Of a stretch of DNA of 22,985 nucleotides, positions 17,642-22,691 are shown piece after piece. This stretch comes from a virus. The stretch's first letter is position 1. Every line of letters begins with the position of its first letter. The notes under the pieces were generated by a model. That model saw only the letters and a list, made by a program, of their open reading frames with translations. It searched no databases and had not been told where the DNA came from. Location: positions 10,811 to 33,795 of IMG/VR virus record IMGVR_UViG_3300029448_000187. The stretch is one strand, 5' to 3'. Made by a program: the position numbers and the translations under genes.

Positions 17642-17828
17642 TATCCACAGCTTGTTTAAGTAATTGCTGTGCTACCTTTTCTCCTAGACTCTCAATAACA
17701 TTATCTATCATACTATTAGATACAAATGATGCACCATGCTTCTCATCAAAGTATTGAAAATGTATTTGTTTTACAGACTGCCTCAGTCTTCTGTGATCTT
17801 CTGGTTTTAATTTATTAATAAACGTCAA
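17628..17828 (-). CDS. Small hypothetical protein with a TTG start
   Basis: This 66-residue protein (TFINKLKPEDHRRLRQSV near the start) is helical and slightly basic. There is no ATG until residue 40. The TTG at 17828 overlaps the previous stop as TTGA and has a textbook AGGAGG ribosome site five bases upstream, so I take it as the true start. It lies between the small basic proteins and terminase large subunit. Function unknown; a packaging accessory is possible. Confidence 0.8.
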   Translation of the reverse strand: MTFINKLKPEDHRRLRQSVKQIHFQYFDEKHGASFVSNSMIDNVIESLGEKVAQQLLKQAVDNDRL

Positions 17829-18067
17829 GCAAACCTCCTATACAATGCTGTCTTTTTAGCTATCGCTTTTGGTTGGGGAGAAAATTGTTTACCTTTTTTC
17901 TTTGCTTCTCTCTTCTTTGCAGTCGTTTCAGCATACTCGGAATCTGATAAAGATTCGATTGCTTTCTCTGGTAGGTATCGTTCACCAGTCTCAGAAGACT
18001 TCTTTCCACTCTTGGTTCTCCACTTCTGGTCACCCCAAGCCTTTAGACTTCTTTGAGATTTCTTCAT
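17825..18067 (-). CDS. Small basic hypothetical protein
   Basis: This 80-residue, Lys/Arg-rich protein contains SLKAWGDQKWRTKSG, SSETGERYLPEKAIESLS and KKGKQFSPQPKAIAKKT. Proteins of this text type recur in the packaging module of marine phages, by memory; no function is known to me. Its ATG overlaps the stop of the 57-residue gene upstream as ATGA, and its stop overlaps the TTG of the next gene. The high charge suggests nucleic-acid contact, which is inference. Confidence 0.85.
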   Translation of the reverse strand: MKKSQRSLKAWGDQKWRTKSGKKSSETGERYLPEKAIESLSDSEYAETTAKKREAKKKGKQFSPQPKAIAKKTALYRRFA

Positions 18068-18237
18068 GAAGTATAACCACCTCCAGCAGCTTTATATCTT
18101 TTTGCTAGTAACTGTGCCTTTCGAGCTGACCACTTTCCAGCCGCAGTACCTTGAACATTAGAATTTTTTATTCTATTGAACAAGGCTTTGCGTTTCTTAG
18201 GCTGAGTATAATTCCCAGACTTGTTAACAGAACTCAT
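18064..18237 (-). CDS. 57-residue basic protein, easily missed
   Basis: The frame starts at ATG 18237 and ends with TGA at 18064-18066. The protein begins MSSVNKSGNYTQPKKRKA and contains GTAAGKWSARKAQLLAKRYK and a Gly-rich end. It fills the whole gap between its neighbours: its ATG overlaps the stop upstream as TAATG and its stop overlaps the next ATG as ATGA. That exact tiling, and the KAGNY/WSARKAQLLA text typical of small marine phage proteins, make it convincing. Function unknown. Confidence 0.85.
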   Translation of the reverse strand: MSSVNKSGNYTQPKKRKALFNRIKNSNVQGTAAGKWSARKAQLLAKRYKAAGGGYTS

Positions 18238-18995
18238 TACTTTTTCTTCTTCATATTAAGATAAGCTCTTAAAGTCTTCTTCTTTATCTTTCCAGATTTA
18301 AAAGCTTTGTTAACTTCATCCTTAGTAACAGAAGCATAAGACTTTCCTTTATACTTAAAGCTTGCCTTACCTTCTTTTCTTGCTCGAGCAAAAGCTTCCT
18401 TAAACGTCTTAGGTTCTTCCTTCTTAGGTGTGGAGGAAGGAGTGCCAGCTTTAGATTTTTCAGCAAGAACCTTCTTGTCAGCAGTAGCTGCCTTCTTACC
18501 TTTTTCTGGATCACCATAAGTCTTAGACTTAGGAGAAGCTCCTCTTCTTTTCTGAGCATCAGATATTGTAGTGGTGTTTTTCTTAGAGTCTCTAATAGTC
18601 TTTTCAGCTTTACCACCAGATCCCTTCGGTGAAAAATCTTTTAGCTTTTGAGATTCAGCCATTGACTTAGCAACCTTACCTTCACCTTTTGGTGCATCCT
18701 CATAAAGCTTTCCTTTACGCATACGACTCTCACCAGATTGCTTATCTCTTGAAGCCAAACCTAGTTTTCTTCTTCTGTTCTCTTCGTTAGTATTAAAGAT
18801 ACCCCTAGACTTAGCACCCTCAACAATCATCTTTAGACCTGGAAGACTATCCATTAAAGATTTTTTCTTCTTCTTCTTTTTCTTTTTAGATTTGTTGTAT
18901 GTGTCCTGAAGAAATTTACCAGCTCTTCCACCAGTAGTTTCTTTTTGCATCTTGTCGTACCAGTCTTTATTTCCGTGACCTTTTTCGTGTGGCAT
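18237..18995 (-). CDS. Lys-rich protein with C-terminal GKxxFKYKGKSY motif
   Basis: This 252-residue protein is extremely Lys-rich, with a run of nine lysines at about residues 37-45. The middle is low-complexity (Ser, Lys, Gly, Ala, Asp). The C-terminal 50 residues contain TFKEAFARARKEGKASFKYK and GKSYASVTKDE, a short motif seen at the ends of many phage and virion proteins. An AAGGAG ribosome site precedes ATG 18995. It may bind DNA or RNA in the virion or at packaging, but this rests on charge alone. The poly-Lys codon run is a place where slippage could occur. Confidence 0.85.
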   Translation of the reverse strand: MPHEKGHGNKDWYDKMQKETTGGRAGKFLQDTYNKSKKKKKKKKKSLMDSLPGLKMIVEGAKSRGIFNTNEENRRRKLGLASRDKQSGESRMRKGKLYEDAPKGEGKVAKSMAESQKLKDFSPKGSGGKAEKTIRDSKKNTTTISDAQKRRGASPKSKTYGDPEKGKKAATADKKVLAEKSKAGTPSSTPKKEEPKTFKEAFARARKEGKASFKYKGKSYASVTKDEVNKAFKSGKIKKKTLRAYLNMKKKK

Positions 18996-19055
18996 TTACT
19001 TACTCCTTTGTTCTGGATTTTCACCCACTTGATTTATTTGAACTTTCTAAACTCT

Positions 19056-19133
19056 TTACTTCTTTACAGGTTTCTTTTTTTTCTTCGGTGGTCTGCCTTT
19101 AGTTGATCCGTAAGTTCCAGTTCCTTTTGGCAT
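19056..19133 (-). CDS. 25-residue Lys-rich micro-protein
   Basis: The frame runs from ATG 19133 to TAA 19056-19058 and encodes MPKGTGTYGSTKGRPPKK followed by more lysines. Its ATG overlaps the stop of the upstream gene as TAATG, as at several other junctions in this operon. The MPKG-x-GTYGS text looks like a real conserved micro-protein rather than chance. Function unknown. Confidence 0.75.
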   Translation of the reverse strand: MPKGTGTYGSTKGRPPKKKKKPVKK

Positions 19134-19444
19134 TATGCCCTCCCTTTCTTTGCTTCGTTACGTTTACTAATAGCCTTTGCTTTTGCTTTAGCATCAGCCT
19201 TACTACTTGCTCCCCATGCTCTTAGGCTAAGAAGAAGTCTTGTGGGTTTACCATCCTTGTCGTATTCAGGACCATTGGCATTACCCATCCTAGCTAGGAA
19301 GCTAGCCCTTCGAGGATTGTCTCCGCTTTTTACTGGAGCTTTTAGGTTCATCCCCTCCTTCTTTGCTGAGTCTCTTCCCCTTTGATTGAGTCCTCCGCTT
19401 GGGTTCTTTCCTCCCTTTCTTTGCCACAAGGGTGTCTTTGCCAT
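19133..19444 (-). CDS. DUF6321-like small protein
   Basis: This 103-residue protein contains KTPLWQRKGGKNPSGGLN, PVKSGDNPRRASFLARMG, and PTRLLLSLRAWGASSKADA, which I associate with the DUF6321 family common in marine phages and some bacteria. I chose ATG 19444 over 19477 because GAGGAG lies seven bases upstream and because the family opens MAKTP. It is basic and begins inside the overlapping frame 19302-19559. No function is established. Confidence 0.88.
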   Translation of the reverse strand: MAKTPLWQRKGGKNPSGGLNQRGRDSAKKEGMNLKAPVKSGDNPRRASFLARMGNANGPEYDKDGKPTRLLLSLRAWGASSKADAKAKAKAISKRNEAKKGRA

Positions 19445-19559
19445 GTACAATCTCCTCTTCAGATAACTTATCGACATTCTGTTTCATTGGCAAGACCCTT
19501 CCTAAAAGGCTGCCAACAAGTACACCTACTCTCATGAGTATCTCCTTCAGTTTATTCAT
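19302..19559 (-). CDS. Possible overlapping small protein with a hydrophobic N-terminus
   Basis: An 85-residue frame from ATG 19559 begins MNKLKEILMRVGVLVGSLLG, passes EEEIVHGKDTLVAKKG and ends in a very basic tail. The last 143 bases overlap the DUF6321-like gene in another frame. Two start options exist: ATG 19559 (AGGAG 13 bases upstream, better spaced for the TTG just before it) and ATG 19535, which has AAGGAGAT four bases upstream. The hydrophobic N-terminal stretch could be a membrane anchor. The long overlap is unusual, so this may be only partly real. Confidence 0.45.
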   Translation of the reverse strand: MNKLKEILMRVGVLVGSLLGRVLPMKQNVDKLSEEEIVHGKDTLVAKKGRKEPKRRTQSKGKRLSKEGGDEPKSSSKKRRQSSKG

Positions 19560-19600
19560 CAAGCTTTTTTCTCCTAAAATGCTAGTGATAGACCATCACG

Positions 19601-19696
19601 TTAGTAGCACAGGTAAAGTTTTGGACCACCCCAAGTTATATGCAACTCCAGAGAGTCTTTCATATATAGAGGCTTGTATAGTATACAGAGAATCAT
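19601..19696 (-). CDS. Possible 31-residue peptide coupled to the terminase small subunit
   Basis: A frame from ATG 19696 begins MILCILYKPLYMKDSLELH and ends WGGPKLYLCY. Its ATG overlaps the terminase small subunit stop as TGATG, the type of junction used throughout this operon, and it fills most of an otherwise empty gap. It is short, has no ribosome site of its own, and I know no relative, so it is only a candidate. A 5-bp hairpin (19585-19599) follows. Confidence 0.3.
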   Translation of the reverse strand: MILCILYKPLYMKDSLELHITWGGPKLYLCY

Positions 19697-20073
19697 CAGG
19701 ATAAGTCTATCTTTACGTTAACATTACCTACATGACTATGCATTACCTTATCAGGTGCTTTAAATCCAGCTCTGTCTAGTATATCTTTACTTGCTTCAAG
19801 GCTGACATATTCAGATTTAGCATTGTTCGACAAGCTCACGATCTTATTCAATGCCTTCGTAGCGTTCAATCCCATACTATCTGCTATAGCTTGCATCATA
19901 TACTGTTGCACATGTGGTGTCTTCAATGCCTTACTTGCACTTACTCTACCTGATTCACCTTCGCTATACCCAGCGACTTGGCTTGCGTTCTTAACACTTC
20001 CACCATTTGCTACTAACGTATCAACCAGCTTCTTCTGTTTCTCTGTTAACCTTACAAGTGTCATGTCGGTCAT
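19696..20073 (-). CDS. Terminase small subunit
   Basis: This 125-residue protein recognises the phage DNA and hands it to the large subunit. The N-terminal helix-turn-helix region reads LTEKQKKLVDTLVANGG, VKNASQVAGYSEGESGR and ASKALKTPHVQQYM, which is the common terminase small subunit pattern. The C-terminal half (KALNKIVSLSNNAKSEYVSL, then DILDRAGFKAP) is also typical. It is the first gene of the leftward operon. AGGTG lies before ATG 20073, and AAGGAG further upstream may serve too. Confidence 0.88.
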   Translation of the reverse strand: MTDMTLVRLTEKQKKLVDTLVANGGSVKNASQVAGYSEGESGRVSASKALKTPHVQQYMMQAIADSMGLNATKALNKIVSLSNNAKSEYVSLEASKDILDRAGFKAPDKVMHSHVGNVNVKIDLS

Positions 20074-20139
20074 TCTGCACCTTTTCTCAACTCCTTGTCA
20101 ATAGATTAATCACCTACTTTTGCAATTAAAGGTAATCTG

Positions 20140-20169
20140 GTCATAGCATTATAGTTGTCACATTATGAC
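20140..20169 (-). promoter_or_regulatory. TATAAT box inside an operator-like inverted repeat
   Basis: GTCATA (20140-20145) and TATGAC (20164-20169) form an inverted repeat with an 18-base spacer; GTCA-N5-TGAC is nested at 20157-20169. On the minus strand a perfect TATAAT lies within it at 20153-20148, about 75 bases before the terminase small subunit ATG. The -35 region is poor, so a promoter here would need an activator. Both readings are tentative. Confidence 0.3.
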
Positions 20170-20219
20170 GGAACTCATTTTCCTCGCTGATATATCAATA
20201 GTGGTTTTTAAAGCATAGT

Positions 20220-20353
20220 CTCAGCAAAGAGGCTGAGCCAGAATAAAAACTCACGGCTATTTGCGGTCTCTACACCACACATAGTCGCTCTGATAGACGA
20301 GCTTCCTTGTGTGAAAGCAGTCGGTGAGCCAGCTTCCACTCCACCATGACTGC
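20220..20353 (-). ncRNA. Stacked hairpins in the leader of the late transcript
   Basis: Reading the minus strand there are three stems. First, GCAGTC (20353-20348 side) plus GGTG pair with CACC plus GACTGC, ten base pairs at 20317-20353 with a two-base bulge. Second, CACACA/TGTGTG at 20276-20313 encloses GCTC/GAGC. Third, CTCAGC/GCTGAG at 20220-20237 has a six-base loop. The first two are only two to three bases apart. They would form in any transcript begun near 20420 and could protect or control the late mRNA. Confidence 0.4.
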
Positions 20354-20419
20354 GTGCCTTGTCATGCCTATGTTACATCTGTCTCAACGATACTTTATGT
20401 TCCGACACGAAGATATATA

Positions 20420-20437
20420 CACACACACGACCTCCAA
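20420..20437 (-). promoter_or_regulatory. Left copy of the 18-bp TTGGAGRTCGTGTGTGTG element
   Basis: The minus strand reads TTGGAGGTCGTGTGTGTG, matching the plus-strand copy at 20693-20710 in 17 of 18 positions. It points toward the late operon and is followed by TATATATC. A 9-bp inverted repeat (CTATGTTAC 20368-20376 with GTAACATAG 20440-20448) brackets it. Likely a promoter or protein-binding element. Confidence 0.55.
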
Positions 20438-20456
20438 TGGTAACATAGAATGTTGT

Positions 20457-20478
20457 CTAACAAATGCCTATTGAAGTC
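20457..20478 (-). repeat. Left copy of the 22-bp mirrored element
   Basis: The minus strand reads GACTTCAA, T, AGGCAT, T, TGTTAG in order. It matches the plus-strand copy at 20655-20676 in 20 of 22 positions. It lies 19 bases upstream of the 18-bp element on its own strand. Confidence 0.7.
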
Positions 20479-20654
20479 AAGACGGAAACCCTGAAAAGGC
20501 TCGCTTTTTGTTTTTTCTACAAGGCGAGAAAACTTTTTGGCATGATCAAAGGCTTCTCTCTTTTCTGATAATGTCGCTGTGCCAAAAACTTTTTGCCCTT
20601 TTCTGGGCGTACAGATCGACTTCCTCGTACCTCGGGATCTTTTCCGCCTAAGAA

Positions 20655-20676
20655 GACTTCAAAAGGCATCTGTTAG
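20655..20676 (+). repeat. Right copy of the 22-bp mirrored element
   Basis: The plus strand reads GACTTCAA, A, AGGCAT, C, TGTTAG in order, matching the left copy with two differences. It lies 16 bases upstream of the plus-strand 18-bp element, so element order is kept in both arms. Confidence 0.7.
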
Positions 20677-20692
20677 GGAGATAGTAAATAGT

Positions 20693-20710
20693 TTGGAGAT
20701 CGTGTGTGTG
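20693..20710 (+). promoter_or_regulatory. Right copy of the 18-bp TTGGAGRTCGTGTGTGTG element
   Basis: The plus strand reads TTGGAGATCGTGTGTGTG and points toward the rightward genes, whose first ATG is 77 bases further. It is followed by AAAGCACTTGAG rather than the TATATATC of the left copy, so only the 18 bases are kept. TGTGTGAAAGCA (20705-20716) also occurs at 20308-20319. The element does not resemble a T7 or SP6 promoter. Confidence 0.55.
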
Positions 20711-20786
20711 AAAGCACTTGAGATCTAAGCTTTGTATTTAAATTGTAAAATGATTTTTAACTTTAACTTAAATAAAAGGAGTCGTT

Positions 20787-21461
20787 ATGACTGATATTAC
20801 TAAAAAAGATTTAACTAGGTTCTCTGAATCAAAGCTTCAAAATTGGAGAGCTACTTATATAGCACCAGCTCTTGCTAAAATGCACAACTCGAAGAAGGAC
20901 ATTGACGCACAGTTCGCAGAGATGGACATTGGGAAGAGCCTTGCTCATATAGAGTGGCATGCTATGGGTCAAGGAGATCACTACAATCCTTACACTCTGG
21001 AGCTAGACATAGACGCTGAACCAGATGAAAGGTTCAAGCACATGAAGAGAATCAGCGACGACGAGAAAGTCGAAACTGACGAGCTTGTCCCAGTAAATAG
21101 AATGGGCATAGCCAAGTGGCTAGAGAAAGTTCTATATAGCACCATGCAAGAGAATGATTACACACCTCAGGTTGCTATGAAGACAGTCTGGGAAGATCAA
21201 TATAAGAAACTGATCAACAATATCGAAGAACTTGGAGACGAGCAAGTAGATCATAGACAGCAACAGATTAATAACAATCAAGGTAGCATTGAGATGATCA
21301 ACTTTATGCAACAATGGATGGAGTCATTCTACCTAGCTTACATGGACAAGCAGTACATACCTTCCAATGTCAAAAAGAAAGACAAGGAAGAAGTATCTGC
21401 TAAGAAAGCTCAGTTAGCAAAGGCTCGCATGGAAGAGGTAGCAAAGAAATTTGCTAAGTAA
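20787..21461 (+). CDS. Hypothetical protein, first rightward gene
   Basis: This 224-residue protein begins MTDITKKDLTRFSESKLQNW and is polar and largely helical. It has an acidic middle (LELDIDAEPDE), a Gln/Asn-rich patch (QQQINNNQG at about residues 157-165) and a basic, Lys-rich C-terminus (KKKDKEEVSAKKAQLAKARM) that may form a helix. I recognise no domain. An AAGGAG site lies five bases before the ATG. Being first after the control region on this strand, it is probably expressed early. Parts of it use more G- and C-ending codons than the late genes. Confidence 0.85.
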   Translation: MTDITKKDLTRFSESKLQNWRATYIAPALAKMHNSKKDIDAQFAEMDIGKSLAHIEWHAMGQGDHYNPYTLELDIDAEPDERFKHMKRISDDEKVETDELVPVNRMGIAKWLEKVLYSTMQENDYTPQVAMKTVWEDQYKKLINNIEELGDEQVDHRQQQINNNQGSIEMINFMQQWMESFYLAYMDKQYIPSNVKKKDKEEVSAKKAQLAKARMEEVAKKFAK

Positions 21462-21473
21462 TCTATAACCTAG

Positions 21474-21500
21474 AGAGTCGGCTTGAAAGAGTCGGCTCTC
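21474..21500 (+). repeat. Two AGAGTCGGCT copies between two rightward genes
   Basis: AGAGTCGGCT occurs at 21474-21483 and 21488-21497, and GAGAG (21473-21477) can pair with CTCTC (21496-21500). It sits just before the ribosome site of the next gene. It could be a small RNA stem or a binding site; there is no U-run to make it a terminator. Confidence 0.4.
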
Positions 21501-21519
21501 ACAACACAAGGAGAACGAC

Positions 21520-21885
21520 ATGTATATATCAGATACAAATTACGCAGAGGCTATCGCAAACCTAGAAGATTGTATGTTTGCACTCATGTCTATGCATTTC
21601 CAAACACAAGAGAAAGGCTATGCAACTAAAGAAGATCTAGCATACGTTGAGCCTAGATTCACAGAGGCTTTACGCTATATCTTAGAATTAAATAAACATC
21701 CAATACATAGCCAAAGCTTCAAGCACTACTTAACAAAGCAGTTCAATGAGGGAGCAAGAGTATATGAAGCATTAGGAAAACAGATACCAGCTGGAGACTT
21801 CACAGATCATATAGCACATATACTTCATAAACTGGTACAAATTCAAAAGAAAGAAAGTGATATAAAATGGAGGAATATAAAATGA
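21520..21885 (+). CDS. Hypothetical protein
   Basis: This 121-residue, helical-looking protein begins MYISDTNYAEAIANLEDC and contains LAYVEPRFTEALRYILELN and ending HILHKLVQIQKKES. I recognise no domain. AAGGAG lies six bases before the ATG. Its TGA stop overlaps the ATG of the micro-peptide at 21882 as ATGA, and the peptide's GGAGG ribosome site is inside its last codons. Confidence 0.82.
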   Translation: MYISDTNYAEAIANLEDCMFALMSMHFQTQEKGYATKEDLAYVEPRFTEALRYILELNKHPIHSQSFKHYLTKQFNEGARVYEALGKQIPAGDFTDHIAHILHKLVQIQKKESDIKWRNIK

Positions 21886-21968
21886 AGATTCACTCACATG
21901 ATTTAATCAATGGGTTACTGCTTGCAGTATTCCTAATAGGACTTAGCTCCTGTGTCTTGGCATTATAA
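21882..21968 (+). CDS. 28-residue hydrophobic peptide with a lipobox-like end
   Basis: The frame encodes MKIHSHDLINGLLLAVFLI followed by GLSSCVLAL. It starts with a short polar stretch, then about 15 hydrophobic residues, then LSSC, which fits a lipoprotein signal (lipobox) with five residues after the Cys. A strong GGAGG site lies eight bases upstream and the ATG overlaps the previous stop as ATGA, so translation is well supported. It could be a tiny membrane peptide or lipopeptide, perhaps acting on the host envelope. The lipoprotein reading is inference; a plain single-span membrane peptide is as likely. Confidence 0.7.
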   Translation: MKIHSHDLINGLLLAVFLIGLSSCVLAL

Positions 21969-21975
21969 ATTGCCA

Positions 21976-22016
21976 GAGGTGAGGTACTACTGGCAGAGCC
22001 AGGAGAACCTCACCTC
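21976..22016 (+). ncRNA. Composite hairpin with 10-bp outer and 5-bp inner stem
   Basis: GAGGTGAGGT (21976-21985) pairs perfectly with ACCTCACCTC (22007-22016). Inside, CTGGC (21990-21994) pairs with GCCAG (21998-22002) around the loop AGA, leaving a symmetric four-base internal loop. It ends three bases before the next stem. TGCCAG just before it could pair with the inner CTGGCA instead. Confidence 0.5.
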
Positions 22017-22019
22017 AAA

Positions 22020-22072
22020 AAAGAATTGCTTGTGTCACCTACCCAGCCGACCCTCGACACAAGCAATTCTTT
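22020..22072. terminator. 17-bp perfect stem, terminator-like
   Basis: The 17 bases at 22020-22036 (AAAGAATTGCTTGTGTC) pair perfectly with 22056-22072, with a 19-base C-rich loop. On the minus strand the stem is followed by a run of six T, a good intrinsic terminator for leftward transcription. On the plus strand the tail is only TTCTTT, so termination there would be weaker. It may close the first rightward transcript, or be part of a structured RNA. Confidence 0.5.
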
Positions 22073-22144
22073 ACATATAGTTCGCTAGTCGCTCACCTAT
22101 TTTTTAACGTAAGAAATATGGCTCGCAAGCTCGCTAGGTTTATC

Positions 22145-22180
22145 CTTTGACCAGACTCGCTATCGCTCACAAGGTCAAAG
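22145..22180 (+). ncRNA. 8-bp stem with a 20-base loop
   Basis: CTTTGACC (22145-22152) pairs perfectly with GGTCAAAG (22173-22180). The loop contains TCGCTATCGCTCAC, which nearly repeats a stretch at 22082-22096. Part of the chain of stems in this gap. Confidence 0.4.
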
Positions 22181-22240
22181 CAGACAGAGAGAGGGGACTC
22201 CTTGAGGGTGAGTGTTGCGCGACTCTCAATTGGATTAACC

Positions 22241-22270
22241 CAAATGAAAAATCATTTGAAAATCAAATGA
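22241..22270. promoter_or_regulatory. Triple alternating TCAAATGA repeat, 11-bp phased
   Basis: CAAATGA (22241-22247), TCATTTGA (22252-22259) and TCAAATGA (22263-22270) alternate in direction, so the middle copy can pair with either neighbour. Start points are 11 bases apart, close to one helical turn. This suits an operator for a dimeric protein or mutually exclusive RNA hairpins. Confidence 0.45.
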
Positions 22271-22284
22271 AATAATATGCCGAT

Positions 22285-22360
22285 AGCATACTGTTCCCAT
22301 CTCGAGTAAAGGTTTCCCTTCGGCTCGTTCCTCGACCTTGACTCTTGGGAACTGCATGCT
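22285..22360 (+). ncRNA. Long leader stem before the 86-residue gene
   Basis: Bases 22285-22299 (AGCATACTGTTCCCA) pair with 22346-22360 in 13 of 15 positions. After an internal loop, GAGTAAAGGT (22304-22313) pairs with ACCTTGACTC (22335-22344) in nine of ten. The loop has 21 bases, and its CTTCGGCTC (22318-22326) is repeated just after the stem (22361-22369). The stem ends about 20 bases before the ribosome site, so it could modulate translation of the next gene. Confidence 0.5.
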
Positions 22361-22391
22361 CTTCGGCTCAAAGTTTTTAAAGGAGAAAGCT

Positions 22392-22652
22392 ATGTTAAAA
22401 TTTGTAGAAGATATAAATAATTTAAGTGTAGGTACTGTGTTAAATGAATATGATGATGCATACATAGAAGATTATCATTACTTTAAACTGAGAAGAAACA
22501 ATGACATTCAAATATGGAGTCTTGATGATAAGCATTGGAAGTATGAATTAAATAATGTAGGTAATGAAATGCATCCAAAGGCTAGCTTTAAATCTTTGAT
22601 GCAAGCATTGAGGCATGGTTTAATGTGGAATCATATAGATGAAAAGGAATAG
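22392..22652 (+). CDS. Hypothetical protein of 86 residues
   Basis: The protein begins MLKFVEDINNLSVGTVLNEY and is acidic at first, with YFKLRRNNDIQIWSLDDKHW in the middle and FKSLMQALRHGLMWNH near the end. I recognise no family. ATG 22392 is preferred over ATG 22338 because AGGAG lies six bases upstream and the upstream region is taken up by the leader stem. Codon use is AT-rich like the late genes. Confidence 0.82.
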   Translation: MLKFVEDINNLSVGTVLNEYDDAYIEDYHYFKLRRNNDIQIWSLDDKHWKYELNNVGNEMHPKASFKSLMQALRHGLMWNHIDEKE

Positions 22653-22691
22653 ATGTTGGTGACTCTTTCTAAATGCTTATGGTGGCAGCCA

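Larger units (their letters stand above)
20074..20786. promoter_or_regulatory. Divergent control region between leftward and rightward genes
   Basis: This stretch of 713 bases has no credible gene and is visibly richer in G+C than its surroundings. It separates the minus-strand late operon from the plus-strand genes. It contains the mirrored repeat module (20420-20710), stacked hairpins in the leftward leader (20220-20353), an operator-like inverted repeat (20140-20169) and an AT-rich approach to the first rightward gene (20717-20786). No RNA gene was recognised. It is the natural place for divergent promoters and possibly a replication origin. Confidence 0.8.
21969..22391 (+). other. Structured untranslated stretch upstream of the 86-residue gene
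   Basis: This 423-base gap holds no credible gene. It carries in order a hairpin (21976-22016), a 17-bp stem (22020-22072), two similar stretches (TCGCTAGTCGCTCAC at 22082-22096 and TCGCTATCGCTCAC at 22156-22169), an 8-bp stem (22145-22180), a triple phased repeat (22241-22270) and a long leader stem (22285-22360). The density of perfect stems suggests RNA function or several control sites. Confidence 0.65.

Noticed and set aside
18284-18616. 110-codon minus-strand frame rich in Leu, Lys and Arg
   Set aside because: Out-of-frame shadow of the Lys-rich 252-residue gene, whose own frame has a good ribosome site and tiles with its neighbours.
20490-20530. Possible rho-independent terminator with T-runs
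   Set aside because: The stem (CTCGC/GCGAG) encloses the T-runs instead of preceding them, and the place is inside the mirrored control module; better seen as part of that module.
20693-20710. T7- or SP6-type RNA polymerase promoter
   Set aside because: The 18-bp element lacks the CACTATAG-type core of those promoters, and no phage RNA polymerase gene is in the window.
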